DNA of 64,000 nucleotides from Hymenobacter swuensis DY53. GTDB taxonomy: Bacteria > Bacteroidota > Bacteroidia > Cytophagales > Hymenobacteraceae. A program made the translations under genes and the position numbers. This document shows, in pieces, positions 8,356 to 19,694 of the stretch. Position 1 is the first letter of the stretch. Each line of letters begins with the position of its first letter. The DNA lies in assembly GCF_000576555.1 (NCBI RefSeq), contig NZ_CP007145.1, forward strand, positions 620,001 to 684,000, given 5' to 3'. The notes under the pieces were generated by a model. That model saw only the letters and a program-made list of their open reading frames with translations. It had not been told where the DNA came from and did no database searches.

Positions 8356-11300
8356 CTATTCCTTTACAATGCGACGAACATCGAGGCCGCCTTCGGTGCG
8401 GGCGCGCAGCATGTACACGCCGCTGGGCAGTTGCGTCAGGTCAAGCGGTTGGTCGAGGCGGCCGGCGGGCACCGTGAGGGTGTGCACCTGCTGCCCGATG
8501 GCGTTATACACCGTCAGCTCTACGGCCTTGTTGTAGCCCGCCAGCTTCACCGTCAGCATGCCGTCGGTGGTGGGGTTGGGGTACAGCGTGAGCGAAGTGC
8601 CGGCCAGCGGCTTCACACTGGACGTTACCACCTGCGTAGCCGAAGGCACCGAGGCGCAACCGGCTGCATTGGTTACCACTACCGTGTAAGTGCCGTACTG
8701 AGCCGCCGAATTTACCACGTAATCCTGACCCGTGGCTCCGGGGATAAGGGTGCCATTGAGGTACCACTGGTTACCGGTGGCCGCGCTGCTGGTGAGCGTG
8801 GTAACCGGACCGTTGTAGCGCACTGAAACCGTCGGCTGAGCCGGCGTGGCGTTAATGGTTACCGTGGTGGTAGCCGTTACAGCCGAGCAGCCACCCGAAG
8901 CCGCCACCGTGTTGGTTACGGTGTAGATGCCAGGCGTGCTGGTAGCGGTATTGATGGCCCCCGTAGTGGCATTGAGTGCCAGACCCGTTGTGCTGCTGAA
9001 CGTACCGGCCATTGCGCCGGTAGCTAGAGTTACCGTGGCAGGAGCCGCGCCTACGCAGTAGGCGGCATTTGCATAGCTGAAGCCGGCCGTGGCCGGAGCC
9101 GTGATGGTTACCGTAGTGGTGGCCGTGGCAACCGCGCAGCCACCCGAGGCTGCCACTGTATTGGTAACGGTGTAGGTGCCGGGAGTAGAAGTGCCGGGGG
9201 TAATAGCACCCGTAGTCGCGTTAACGGACAAGCCCGTAGTGGAGCTGAACGTACCGGCTGTTGCGCCGCTGGCCAGGGTAGCGGCCACCGTGCCACTGGC
9301 ACTGGTGCAGTAGCTGGCACTGGCGTAGCTGAAACCGGCCGTGGCCGGAGCCGTGATGGTTACCGTGGCGGTAGCCGTTACGGCTGAGCAGGGGCCACTG
9401 GCGGCCACCGTATTCGTTACCGTGTAGGTGCCGGGCGTGGAGGTGCCGGGAGTGATGACGCCGGTAGTGGCATCAATGGTCAGCCCCGTAGTAGAGCTGA
9501 ACGTGCCGGCCGTTGCCCCGCTCGTCAGTACCGGCGCTACGGTGCCGGTAGCCGAGGTACAGTAGCTAGCCGCCGCGTAGCTGAAGCCGGCCGTGGCCGG
9601 AGCCGTGATGGTTACCGTGGTGGTAGCCGTAGCTGCCGCGCAGCCACCCGAAGCCGCTACCGTGTTGGATACAGTGTAGGTACCGGGAGTAGAAGTGCCG
9701 GGCGTGATGGCACCGGTGGCCGCATCAAGCGTCAGGCCCGTGGTAGAGCTGAACGTGCCGCTGGCCGCGCCGCTGGCTAAGGTAGCGGCCACCGTGCCGC
9801 TGGCACTGGTGCAGTAGCTGGCCGCCGAGTAGCTGAAACCGGCCGTCAGGGCGTTGCTGATAGTAACCGTAGCCGTAGCCGACGAAGGGCAGGTGCTCCC
9901 CACGCTGTACGTCACGGTGTAGGTGCCGGGTGTGCTGGCTGTCAGGTTGATGGCGCCCGTAGCAGCATCCAGGCTTAGGCCCGTCGTGCTGCTGAAGGTG
10001 CCGCCCGCCGTGCCCGTAATGGTAGGCGTGGGGTTGGTGCCGCTCTGGCAGAAGGTGCTGTTGGCGTATGTGAAAGTAGCCGTGGTAGCGGGGTTTACTA
10101 TTACCTGTACCGTGGCCGACGTAGCCGAGCAGCTACCCGTCGTTACCACTACTGAGTATACGCCGCTGGCCGTAACCGTAGCGGTGTAGGTGGCTGCAGT
10201 AGCTCCGCTGATGGGCTGGCCATCGAGCAGGAACTGGTAGGTAGCACCCGCCACGGGCGTTGCGTTGAGCGTGAGAGTGCCCGAGCCGCAGAACGTGGTA
10301 GCGGTAGCCGCCGCCAGGGTAGCCGTAGGGGCCGCCGTTACCGTCACCGTCACCGGCGAAGAGTAGATAACGCGGTTGTCTGCCGTCTGAATAACGGCCC
10401 GGAAAGTGGTAGTAGCCGTCAGGTTGCTGAAGGCCAGCGTCGCGCCGGTATTGGTGCCGGGCACGGCCACAAAGCCGCTGCCAGTGTTGGCTTCATAACC
10501 CGTGATGGTGCCCGTGAAACCAGTAAGCGTGAGCGTACCCGAGTTGGTGCCGCTGCATACGCTCGCAACCGACGAAGTAAGCACCCCGCCTTCGGTAGTA
10601 GCCAGCACAAAGAAATCATTGCCGGGCGTGATGGGCAGCGTCGATACCAGCCCGGTGGTGGGAGCCGAAGCGGCGGAGCCACCAATGCTGGCGTACGTGC
10701 CGCCGGCCGTGGCCGCCTGCGCGACTACGGAGGTAGCAGAGCCGCCGATAATGTCATCGGCTCCGTAGCTGAGCTGCACCGTGGCCGAAGCCGGCAGAGC
10801 TGCCGTGTTCTGTAGTCGTACGTAGCGCGTGGGGTTCAGAGCCGAAAGCCCGCCCGACAGCGTACCGCCGGTAGCCCCGCTGATGATGGTAGCCGTGAAC
10901 GTCTGGGCACCCGAAGTGGTAATGCCGCCCACCACTACCGGCCGCCAGCCCGGCCCATCACCAACGGCGAAGGTGCGGCTCACGGCCGTGGCACTATTGA
11001 CGGTGATGGCCAGGGGGCCGCGTACGTAGCTGGTAGCCGAGCCGGTAGGCGGAGCGCCCACGGTTTCGGCCAGAATGAGGGTGTTAGCTGCCGAAGTGCC
11101 CAGCACCCCGTTGGTCAGAAACAACGACTGCGTGGCGTCGCCGCGCACGGTGAGGTTGCCGCCGGCTAGGGTTACGCCGTTTGGGTTAGCAATGGAGAGG
11201 TAGTCGATAACGCGGGAGGCTGGTACCTCAAAGCCCGTAATGTGGCCCACCGATTCGGGCGCGTACAGCAGCTGCAAGGCACCGGTGCCAATATTGAAGG

Positions 11301-13002
11301 CCGGAGCCGCATCGAAGGTGGCCGCCGGACTGGCAGAGCCAGTGGCGCCGGCCTGAATAACGTTCAGCACTGACGTGCCGTCACCAACTGTGAGGTTGCC
11401 GGAGTTCAGCAGGCTACCCGAGAACAGGTTCACCCGCGACACTACTAGCGGAACTGCCAGCGTCACGCCGCCACCAATGTTGTCAATGGAAAGCGCCCGG
11501 ACCGTCTGGAAGGTGCCGGAACCGTTCAGAGTCTGGGACACGGCCCCCGCGAAATACAAGTTGCTGTTGGTCGTAGTGCCCGTGAGTGTACCGTTGTTGG
11601 TGACGGCGGGGCCCAATAGCAGCAGCAGGTTGCCGTTCAGGTTCAGCGTCCCGCCCAGGTTAACCAGCACTGTGCTGTAGCCGTTGGTCTGGCCCACCAG
11701 AAACACGCTTTTGCCGCTGCTGATGCTCACGTTCGGTACGTTACCCCGAATGCGGAAATCGAAGTTGGTGGCCGTAGCGGCCGTGCCCGGGTTCAGGGTG
11801 CCGCCCGTGGCGTTGTAGGTGCCCGCCACGTAGTAATCGAGCGGAGTAGTAGCCGTACTGCGCTGCACCAGGTTGATGCTGCCGCCCGAAATGGTGCTGG
11901 TCCCGTTCACCCCAAACGAAGGCGTGCCGCTGGCATTGGCCACATTGGCCACGTTGATGGTTCCCGCGCTGAGCGTAAACGTCATGGCAGCGGCGGCGGT
12001 AGCACTGGTAAAGGAGCCAAACCGGCCAGCAGCCGTGAGTGTGCCGCCTTCCATGGTGTACACCGCGCCCGAGCCGAACACCAGCGAGTTGCCGGAGCCC
12101 GTGCCCACATTGTACGTGCCCGTGCTGATGCGCAGCAGGCCGTTCACGGTGCCGGAGCCCGTTTGGCCCAGCACGGTGAAGTTGGGGTTGTTCAGCCAGA
12201 AGCCGCCGGTAGCCGGAATGACGTAGGAAGCTGAGTTGCCAAACACCCGGTTGCTAACTGTATTCGAGCCCGAAATTTTCAGGGTGCCGGTCATGTCATC
12301 AACCGGCGTGGTGCCGATGGTGCGCGTGAGCAGGAAGCCGTCTGGCGTAGCCGCTGCACCCTTTACTGTAAGGGTGCTCAGGTTCATTTCCACTACATCG
12401 GCCCGCACCGACTTCGCCAGGGTCATCGTCTGCAGGTCAGTGGTGCCGGTACCGCTGAAACTGGCGTTGCCCGCGCCGGTAAAGCGCAGGTCGGAGCCCA
12501 GGGTGGCCGTGCTGCTCAAATCCAGAGTGCCGTTGTTGGTGACGCTGCCGGCCACTTGCAACTGATAAGCCGTGGTCGTGGAGGTCAGCAACGAGCCGGT
12601 GCCGGCTACGTTCAGCGAGGCGCAGCTGGCCGCCACGTCCAATGTTACGGTAGCTCCGCCCACAATTGTTACGTCATCGGCAGCGGTTGGTACCACGCCA
12701 CCTGCCCAGGTGGCCGGGCTGCTCCAGTTACCGCCCGTGGCGGTAGAGCTGATGCTGGCCTGCACACGCTGGGTTTTCCGAACAGTGACAGGGGCAGGAA
12801 CCTTACTGACCACGCTGCTGCTACCGCTTATCATGGGAATGGCGGCCGATGTCATGCGCGTAGCCTCTGGGCCTAACCGATGCTGAGCCTGCGTGAGCGG
12901 ACTCACCAGCAAACCGCAGGTGGTAGCCAACAACGGCAGCCACCTGCGGTGATTAACAACCGGAACTCGTCTGGCTGTTGCATTTTGTATTGTTAGAATC
13001 AT
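8356..13002 (-). CDS. Giant T9SS-secreted surface protein with 84-residue repeats
   Basis: A 1548-residue predicted secreted or surface-anchored protein. ATG 13002 gives a signal peptide (LPLLATTCGLLVSPLTQAQ). The first half is Ser/Thr/Gly-rich beta-strand sequence resembling autotransporter or G8-like passenger regions (GGNWSSPATWAGG near residue 90). The second half has Ig-like strands, then a series of 84-residue units starting with ATAGFSYA.ASYC and ending TVTNTVAASGGC, each with a Cys pair. The last ~80 residues are a type A T9SS sorting domain: LYPNPTTDG, GQQV, LPSGVYMLRA, RRIVKE. Likely an adhesin or matrix protein; no catalytic motif is visible. Its own terminator follows. Confidence 0.9.
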   Translation of the reverse strand: MILTIQNATARRVPVVNHRRWLPLLATTCGLLVSPLTQAQHRLGPEATRMTSAAIPMISGSSSVVSKVPAPVTVRKTQRVQASISSTATGGNWSSPATWAGGVVPTAADDVTIVGGATVTLDVAASCASLNVAGTGSLLTSTTTAYQLQVAGSVTNNGTLDLSSTATLGSDLRFTGAGNASFSGTGTTDLQTMTLAKSVRADVVEMNLSTLTVKGAAATPDGFLLTRTIGTTPVDDMTGTLKISGSNTVSNRVFGNSASYVIPATGGFWLNNPNFTVLGQTGSGTVNGLLRISTGTYNVGTGSGNSLVFGSGAVYTMEGGTLTAAGRFGSFTSATAAAAMTFTLSAGTINVANVANASGTPSFGVNGTSTISGGSINLVQRSTATTPLDYYVAGTYNATGGTLNPGTAATATNFDFRIRGNVPNVSISSGKSVFLVGQTNGYSTVLVNLGGTLNLNGNLLLLLGPAVTNNGTLTGTTTNSNLYFAGAVSQTLNGSGTFQTVRALSIDNIGGGVTLAVPLVVSRVNLFSGSLLNSGNLTVGDGTSVLNVIQAGATGSASPAATFDAAPAFNIGTGALQLLYAPESVGHITGFEVPASRVIDYLSIANPNGVTLAGGNLTVRGDATQSLFLTNGVLGTSAANTLILAETVGAPPTGSATSYVRGPLAITVNSATAVSRTFAVGDGPGWRPVVVGGITTSGAQTFTATIISGATGGTLSGGLSALNPTRYVRLQNTAALPASATVQLSYGADDIIGGSATSVVAQAATAGGTYASIGGSAASAPTTGLVSTLPITPGNDFFVLATTEGGVLTSSVASVCSGTNSGTLTLTGFTGTITGYEANTGSGFVAVPGTNTGATLAFSNLTATTTFRAVIQTADNRVIYSSPVTVTVTAAPTATLAAATATTFCGSGTLTLNATPVAGATYQFLLDGQPISGATAATYTATVTASGVYSVVVTTGSCSATSATVQVIVNPATTATFTYANSTFCQSGTNPTPTITGTAGGTFSSTTGLSLDAATGAINLTASTPGTYTVTYSVGSTCPSSATATVTISNALTAGFSYSAASYCTSASGTVAATLASGAASGTFSSTTGLTLDAATGAITPGTSTPGTYTVSNTVAASGGCAAATATTTVTITAPATAGFSYAAASYCTSATGTVAPVLTSGATAGTFSSTTGLTIDATTGVITPGTSTPGTYTVTNTVAASGPCSAVTATATVTITAPATAGFSYASASYCTSASGTVAATLASGATAGTFSSTTGLSVNATTGAITPGTSTPGTYTVTNTVAASGGCAVATATTTVTITAPATAGFSYANAAYCVGAAPATVTLATGAMAGTFSSTTGLALNATTGAINTATSTPGIYTVTNTVAASGGCSAVTATTTVTINATPAQPTVSVRYNGPVTTLTSSAATGNQWYLNGTLIPGATGQDYVVNSAAQYGTYTVVVTNAAGCASVPSATQVVTSSVKPLAGTSLTLYPNPTTDGMLTVKLAGYNKAVELTVYNAIGQQVHTLTVPAGRLDQPLDLTQLPSGVYMLRARTEGGLDVRRIVKE
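8855..9860 (-). repeat. Tandem coding repeats, 252-bp period (84 residues)
   Basis: The word ATGGTTACCGT (or a near match) recurs at 8855, 9104, 9356, 9608 and 9860, giving spacings of 249, 252, 252 and 252 bp. Units are nearly identical at the DNA level in their GGAGCCGTGATGG parts but differ elsewhere, mostly in silent positions. More diverged units continue beyond 9860. This encodes the Cys-containing surface repeats of the T9SS protein. Confidence 0.9.
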
Positions 13003-13280
13003 GCAAAAAATGGGTAAGGGTGGAAAATGAATAAGTACAGCCCGCCAAACGAACTCGCTAAGCAGGTGCAGTAAGGCAGGAAAAGGGCATCGAAGCCAGT
13101 GTAAATAGCTATAAGAAAGCGTCGCTATGAATGAATGACTACTAGATGAAAAGCAAAAAATACCTCTTAAATACAAAGCTGTAAGATAAAGTAAATATTC
13201 TGTTTGTTCAGAAAATAATATAAGATGATATGCAAGCCTGTGTGATATTTTTACCGAATTGTTGGTTTTGCCATTCCTTT

Positions 13281-14216
13281 ATGAAAATAACACTACTGCT
13301 ACTGTTGGTAACTCTATGTTTCCGCACCACGGGTAGCCAAGCCCAAACCACCATGCCGTTGCCCCGCACGCTGTCGGAAACTGCTCTCACCCGCGCCGAT
13401 ACGGCCCGGGCCGTGCATGAGCTATTCAAAAGCCGGCGTGGCGGGGCCGCATCTTGGCTTGGGCTGGGAGTAGCCAGCTTGGCGGCCTCTATTCTGCCCG
13501 CTCAGCAGTCTACCAGCGCCGGGGTCTGGACGCCGGGTGTAGTGGCGGGAACTGCGTTTGTGGGTATCGGACTAAACAAAACCATTGGGTTCTGGTGGAG
13601 CAAGGAGCGCAAGGTGATGCGCGAGCTAGCTGCCACGGGTCATCTGCCGGCCAATATCAGCCGCCGCATCAAGGGCAATTTCAAGCCCCTGCCCGGCTCT
13701 GCTTCCGAGTACAACCCGCTGGTAGCAACGGGAGTGGCTATAGTGCCAACCAGCGTCGCGGCATCAACCAACATCAGCATTCCAGTTGCGGGGGTAGCTA
13801 CTTCCGGCTACACGCTCACTGATTCGCTGGATGCGGTGGCAGCGCTGTTTCAGAATATGCGCCTAATGGGACAGTTGCCAGCGTTGGCAGTGCTGCCCGC
13901 CGCCCGATTACTTTCGGGTAGCAGTGAGGCCGACCAGCAGTACAATGTCTACACAGGCCAGTATGAGGAAAACGAGCCGTCGGCCGGGGCGGTAATTGCC
14001 GGACTGGGGCTGGCTATTGGCGGCGTTACGTACATGTTCATCCACAATGCGCCGTACTCCAACGCTAAGTATACCGAACTGGTGACGGCCTCTCGGGCCG
14101 GGGCACCAATTCCGGTCAAATGGCGGGCTCAGCTCAAGCCCAAGCATTTCGACCAAGGCCAGGAACTGCGTAAACGTATGCTGCACCGCGAAGCCCGCAA
14201 AAACCGGAACAAATAA
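13281..14216 (+). CDS. Exported orphan protein with two related domains
   Basis: A 311-residue protein with an N-terminal signal peptide (LLLLLVTLCFRTTGSQAQ), so probably periplasmic or membrane-attached. I do not recognise a family. Two related units are visible: LTRADTARAVHELFKS..., a Gly-rich hydrophobic hairpin, then WWSKERKVMRELAATGHLP (residues ~40-150); and LTDSLDAVAALFQNMRL..., a hydrophobic AGLGLAIGGV segment, then YTELVTASRAGAPIP (residues ~180-290). The next gene encodes a single unit of the same kind. ATG 13281 is chosen because it starts the signal peptide. Confidence 0.72.
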   Translation: MKITLLLLLVTLCFRTTGSQAQTTMPLPRTLSETALTRADTARAVHELFKSRRGGAASWLGLGVASLAASILPAQQSTSAGVWTPGVVAGTAFVGIGLNKTIGFWWSKERKVMRELAATGHLPANISRRIKGNFKPLPGSASEYNPLVATGVAIVPTSVAASTNISIPVAGVATSGYTLTDSLDAVAALFQNMRLMGQLPALAVLPAARLLSGSSEADQQYNVYTGQYEENEPSAGAVIAGLGLAIGGVTYMFIHNAPYSNAKYTELVTASRAGAPIPVKWRAQLKPKHFDQGQELRKRMLHREARKNRNK

Positions 14217-14223
14217 GCAGCTG

Positions 14224-14255
14224 AAAGCCCCACCAATATAGTGTCGGTGGGGCTT
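14224..14255 (+). terminator. Hairpin terminator after the two-unit orphan gene
   Basis: AAAGCCCCACC pairs with GGTGGGGCTT around an 11-nt loop, 8 bp after the stop codon. The U-tract is weak. Confidence 0.7.
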
Positions 14256-14385
14256 CCAGTTGATGACAACATGAAGGTGCGCAGCGGCATCGGTGTAAAA
14301 AAACTGTGTTCTAAAATACATGTAACACAATATTCTACTTAGAAAGTGAGTTGTTTTTGCGTACTTCTTTAGCCTCATAAATTCC

Positions 14386-14805
14386 ATGAAAACGATTATT
14401 CCCATTGTATTACTACTAGGGGCCACCAACGCCAGTTTGGCCCAGACCATCACCCTCGTCCCGGTGGCCCCTGATGCCGCCGTAGCCGCCCCGGTTCGAC
14501 CTTTATCGGATAGCACGCGGCAGGCGGTGCACAAGCTGTTCAAGTGGGGCCGCCTGTATGGGCTCATCTCCACAGTTAGCGGCGGCTTGGTGCTGGGCAG
14601 CAGCACCGGCTACGCCATCGGCGGCGACACGAACTGGAAAAACCTGGGCAGCATAGCCATGGGCGGCACGGCACTGGCCCTCGGAACTACCAGCCTAGTG
14701 CGCTTCAGCCGCCGCCGCGAGCGGGCAGTGTTGGCGGCTTTGGAGCGCGGCGAAACCCTGCCGCCATACGTGATGCTCATGTCACCATTTCTACCCAAAA
14801 AGTAA
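14386..14805 (+). CDS. Exported orphan protein, single-unit paralogue
   Basis: A 139-residue protein with a signal peptide (IIPIVLLLGATNASLAQ). The mature part has LSDSTRQAVHKLFKWGRL, a Gly-rich hydrophobic pair of segments (GGLVLGSSTGYAIGG and MGGTALALGTTSLV), then RFSRRRERAVLAALERGETLP. This order of an AVH-LFK helix, a hydrophobic hairpin and a basic KER/RRER helix ending in LP matches each unit of the preceding gene. Function unknown. It lies 169 bp downstream of its paralogue with a terminator between them, so the two are probably separate transcripts. Confidence 0.72.
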   Translation: MKTIIPIVLLLGATNASLAQTITLVPVAPDAAVAAPVRPLSDSTRQAVHKLFKWGRLYGLISTVSGGLVLGSSTGYAIGGDTNWKNLGSIAMGGTALALGTTSLVRFSRRRERAVLAALERGETLPPYVMLMSPFLPKK

Positions 14806-14809
14806 TAGT

Positions 14810-14848
14810 AAAAGAGCCCCGCTGGCATAATGGCAGTGGGGCTCTTTT
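14810..14848. terminator. Bidirectional terminator between convergent genes
   Basis: AAAAGAGCCCCGCTGGC pairs with GCAGTGGGGCTCTTTT (one mismatch region), with A-tract on one side and T-tract on the other. It serves the orphan gene on the plus strand and the lipoprotein gene ending at 14869 on the minus strand. Confidence 0.88.
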
Positions 14849-14868
14849 GCTGCTGAATCCTAACTTAA

Positions 14869-16080
14869 TTATTCACTTCCTTCGCCATTCAGGTCCGCTC
14901 CAATGAGTGTAATACGGGAGGGTGTTCCCCCCACGCTGAAGGTGTGCTTTTCCGCCAGCGTAGTCTTATCCAGCATATGCACCTTGCCTTGTGATGCGTT
15001 GGTGAGGTATATGTAAGAAGATGATGCCGTTAGAAAAGGTGCTGCTGCTGTCACATCCGGAATAAGATTTAACACTGATTTCTCCGCTTTCTTTGCACCA
15101 GTAGCACCATCAAATACCAGCAGCCGGCCATCGGCCTGTAACACCAAGATATCCTGCCCGGCTGCATCATACAGGGCGCGTGCGTATTGCGTAATGCCGC
15201 CCACACTGGTAAAAGTCTTGGCTACAGGATTAACCAGGTGCAGACCCGCCGTAGCACTCATGCCCAAAAACGTTTTGGCGTGTGCTCCATAGCTGAGTGA
15301 GGAAAGCCAGTTCGCCCCAAAGCTGGCCGGATAGGGCATCAACTCCTGCTGGCCGCTATTCTGTACCTTCAGAATGCCCTGCGGTGTGCCAAATAAGGCC
15401 GTAACGCCGTCGGTGGCGTTGCCGTGAATATTGGTGGTCGTGATACCGGAAGGGCTGCCTACTTCAATACCCTGAGCGTTTACAATCTTCACACGCCAGG
15501 GAGCAGCTCCCGTTGCAGCCTTGTCCGACACGGCATAGGTGCCATTCAAAAACGTTATTACTGCTCCGTGATGCGGGCTGCCCACCGAAATTGCTCTGGT
15601 AGAAGTAGATGTATGCAACTCTGTTTCATTAATGTTGTGCAACTTCCCGTCACTGTCGCCAAAGATGGCAATGCTGCTGCCTTGTACGCTGAAATGCGCC
15701 GGCTTGGCTGCTGCCGCTTTAGTCAGTGCCCATTTGGGTGAGCCTTTGATGTGAGCATGGTCACCATGCGCCTCGATACCACTGTCAAAAAACTCCACCA
15801 GGTTGTTCGCTCCGTATACCAACGCTGCAAACCGACCGGAACCCGTTGGGTACAGCGCAGCCCCTGCAAAGCTTCCCTGAAAGGTTTCCTGACTCTTTTT
15901 ATTGGGCGTAAGCAAGGTGACAGCCGGGCTTGTTTGGTCGGTAACCAGCAGCCGGACGTGCTGGCTTTCCAGCTTTTCCGGCGCGGCTTTCTCCGATTCA
16001 TTCTTGTCGCAGGAAGCGAGAATGCCCGCAAACAGCATAGCGGCAGCTGGTTTGAGAAGGGTACGGGTTAGGTTCTGCAT
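14869..16080 (-). CDS. Histidine-rich beta-propeller lipoprotein, possibly metal chaperone (AztD-like)
   Basis: A 403-residue predicted lipoprotein: signal peptide with lipobox LASC (Cys 24), an acidic/lysine linker, then a repeat of beta-strand blades typical of a beta-propeller. A His cluster HGDHAH lies at residues 105-110, and more His-containing loops follow (SPHHGAV, IHGNATDG, VHMLDK, EKHTF). This resembles periplasmic zinc-binding propellers such as AztD, but I cannot confirm the family; it could be another WD40/YVTN-like protein. The upstream 21-nt dyad overlapping a TAnnTTTG promoter suggests tight control, plausibly by a metal-responsive Fur/Zur-type repressor. ATG 16080 starts the signal peptide. 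Confidence 0.68.
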   Translation of the reverse strand: MQNLTRTLLKPAAAMLFAGILASCDKNESEKAAPEKLESQHVRLLVTDQTSPAVTLLTPNKKSQETFQGSFAGAALYPTGSGRFAALVYGANNLVEFFDSGIEAHGDHAHIKGSPKWALTKAAAAKPAHFSVQGSSIAIFGDSDGKLHNINETELHTSTSTRAISVGSPHHGAVITFLNGTYAVSDKAATGAAPWRVKIVNAQGIEVGSPSGITTTNIHGNATDGVTALFGTPQGILKVQNSGQQELMPYPASFGANWLSSLSYGAHAKTFLGMSATAGLHLVNPVAKTFTSVGGITQYARALYDAAGQDILVLQADGRLLVFDGATGAKKAEKSVLNLIPDVTAAAPFLTASSSYIYLTNASQGKVHMLDKTTLAEKHTFSVGGTPSRITLIGADLNGEGSE

Positions 16081-16108
16081 AATAGTGGGTGAAAGAGTGA
16101 ATGAGTCG

Positions 16109-16116
16109 CAAATGTA
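16109..16116 (-). promoter_or_regulatory. Bacteroidota -7 promoter element (TAnnTTTG)
   Basis: TACATTTG on the minus strand, 29-36 bp upstream of the ATG of the His-rich lipoprotein. It matches the consensus TAnnTTTG exactly. The operator-like dyad at 16118-16138 begins 1 bp upstream. Confidence 0.65.
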
Positions 16117-16117
16117 T

Positions 16118-16138
16118 ATATGAAACAATGTTGCATAT
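16118..16138. promoter_or_regulatory. Operator-like 21-nt dyad (Fur/Zur-type candidate)
   Basis: An odd-length dyad in which 9 of 10 base pairs match around a central base; the core reads TGAAACAATGTTGCA on the plus strand. It fills the space just upstream of the -7 element of the His-rich lipoprotein gene, where a bound repressor would block RNA polymerase. The TGnAAC...GTTnCA form and spacing resemble Fur-family boxes. The regulator is not in the window. Confidence 0.55.
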
Positions 16139-16152
16139 GTTAAAAACATATT

Positions 16153-16189
16153 AAAAAAGCCCCGCCGACACAACGTCGGCGGGGCTTTT
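16153..16189 (-). terminator. Terminator of clpB
   Basis: GCCCCGCCGAC and GTCGGCGGGGC form a perfect 11-bp stem, followed on the minus strand by a T-run. It starts 18 bp after the clpB stop. Confidence 0.92.
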
Positions 16190-16207
16190 CTGTATACTCC
16201 AATCTGG

Positions 16208-18826
<2,619 letters not shown>

Positions 18827-18961
18827 GGTTTGCTTTCGTCGTAGGGTGAGACTTCGCAATGGAAGGTTCTACGAAAGGCACAGCAAACGGGGTGCGAGAG
18901 GGGTTTTGCTGACTTTTTGGCTGAAATCTGAATTATATGCTGATTCTATTGTGTCAAAATT

Positions 18962-19552
18962 TCAGGATAGGCTGTTACTATCCGACTGATTTGACTTAGC
19001 GGCCTCCATTGCTTCCGGCACGATATACAGCTCCTGAAACATCTGCTCCACTTTGCCTAGTAGGTTGGGCTCCTGATTGGCGCAGTTCTCCAGGAAATAG
19101 GCGCTGATGGCGGGCAGAACGTGGTGATTGAAATCCGCAGAGTCAATGAAGGTGGCAACCGACTGAAAATACACCCGAAACCGCTTGGTAAAAGCTCGGC
19201 TCTCACCCGCCAATGCTTCACCAATGAAGCCGGCCGAAGCCAGCGGGTCGCGGCGGCAGAGGTCGGCAAATACCCGCAAGCAGGTGCTCAGAATGCGAAA
19301 AGCGTCGCCGTCATTCACCAGCAGCTTAAAGCGGTTGGGGGAGTTTTTGAGCGCCAGAGGATAGAATTTCAGCACGTATACATGGTGCTCATACTGCTCG
19401 GCCTCTACCACATACCGCCGGTTCTTGCGGGTGCGAAACGTGTAGTAATGCGTACAAACCAAAGGGCCGCCCTGCTGGGTCGGCCCTTTGCGATACGTAA
19501 ACGGGTAGCCTTCTCCCGGCTGCCGGATTTCAGAGAAGGTAGGCGTAGGCAT
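18962..19552 (-). CDS. Hypothetical protein, 196 residues
   Basis: I do not recognise this protein. It is soluble, with no signal peptide. The N-terminal half looks beta-rich (YYTFRTRKNRRYVVEAEQY..., then HVYVLKFYPLALK) and the C-terminal half is helical with several aromatic positions. It starts at ATG 19552, inside the 3' end of a small 54-residue ORF, with a 23-bp overlap in another frame, so translational coupling is likely. Expression level and role are unknown; the pair may act together. Confidence 0.7.
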   Translation of the reverse strand: MPTPTFSEIRQPGEGYPFTYRKGPTQQGGPLVCTHYYTFRTRKNRRYVVEAEQYEHHVYVLKFYPLALKNSPNRFKLLVNDGDAFRILSTCLRVFADLCRRDPLASAGFIGEALAGESRAFTKRFRVYFQSVATFIDSADFNHHVLPAISAYFLENCANQEPNLLGKVEQMFQELYIVPEAMEAAKSNQSDSNSLS

Positions 19553-19694
19553 TGCGGCGAATCTTCTTCAGTTCTTCTGGAGAGAGGGTATCAAACTTGA
19601 ACTGCTTGGCATATTCGCGGGCCTGGGCCAGCCGTTGCTCTTTGGTGAGCTTGGTTGGTTCTGTTGGCGTTGGCTTGTTGTCGGTGGTTCCCAT
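19530..19694 (-). CDS. Small basic/acidic protein overlapping the next gene
   Basis: A 54-residue ORF: ATG at 19694, TGA at 19530-19532. The product begins MGTTDNKPTPTEPTKLTKE, continues with a helical charged stretch (QRLAQAREYAKQFKF) and ends KKIRRNAYAYLL. Codon choice is like the neighbours and the overlap with the 196-residue gene is of the kind seen in coupled operons. Family unknown. A partner or regulator of the downstream protein is possible but unproven. Confidence 0.55.
   Translation of the reverse strand: MGTTDNKPTPTEPTKLTKEQRLAQAREYAKQFKFDTLSPEELKKIRRNAYAYLL

Noticed and set aside
8855..10090. CRISPR-like regular spacing
   Set aside because: The repeat unit is 252 bp, coding, in frame and without short direct repeats and unique spacers.
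9923..12886. Series of plus-strand open frames of 66-117 codons opposite the T9SS protein
   Set aside because: Val/Pro-rich shadows of repetitive Ser/Thr/Gly codons on the minus strand; the minus frame is continuous for 1548 codons.
18827..18961. Sigma-70 type promoter of clpB (TTGACA and TATAAT words)
   Set aside because: The spacing is only 14 bp and Bacteroidota promoters normally use TTTG and TAnnTTTG, so I did not list it.
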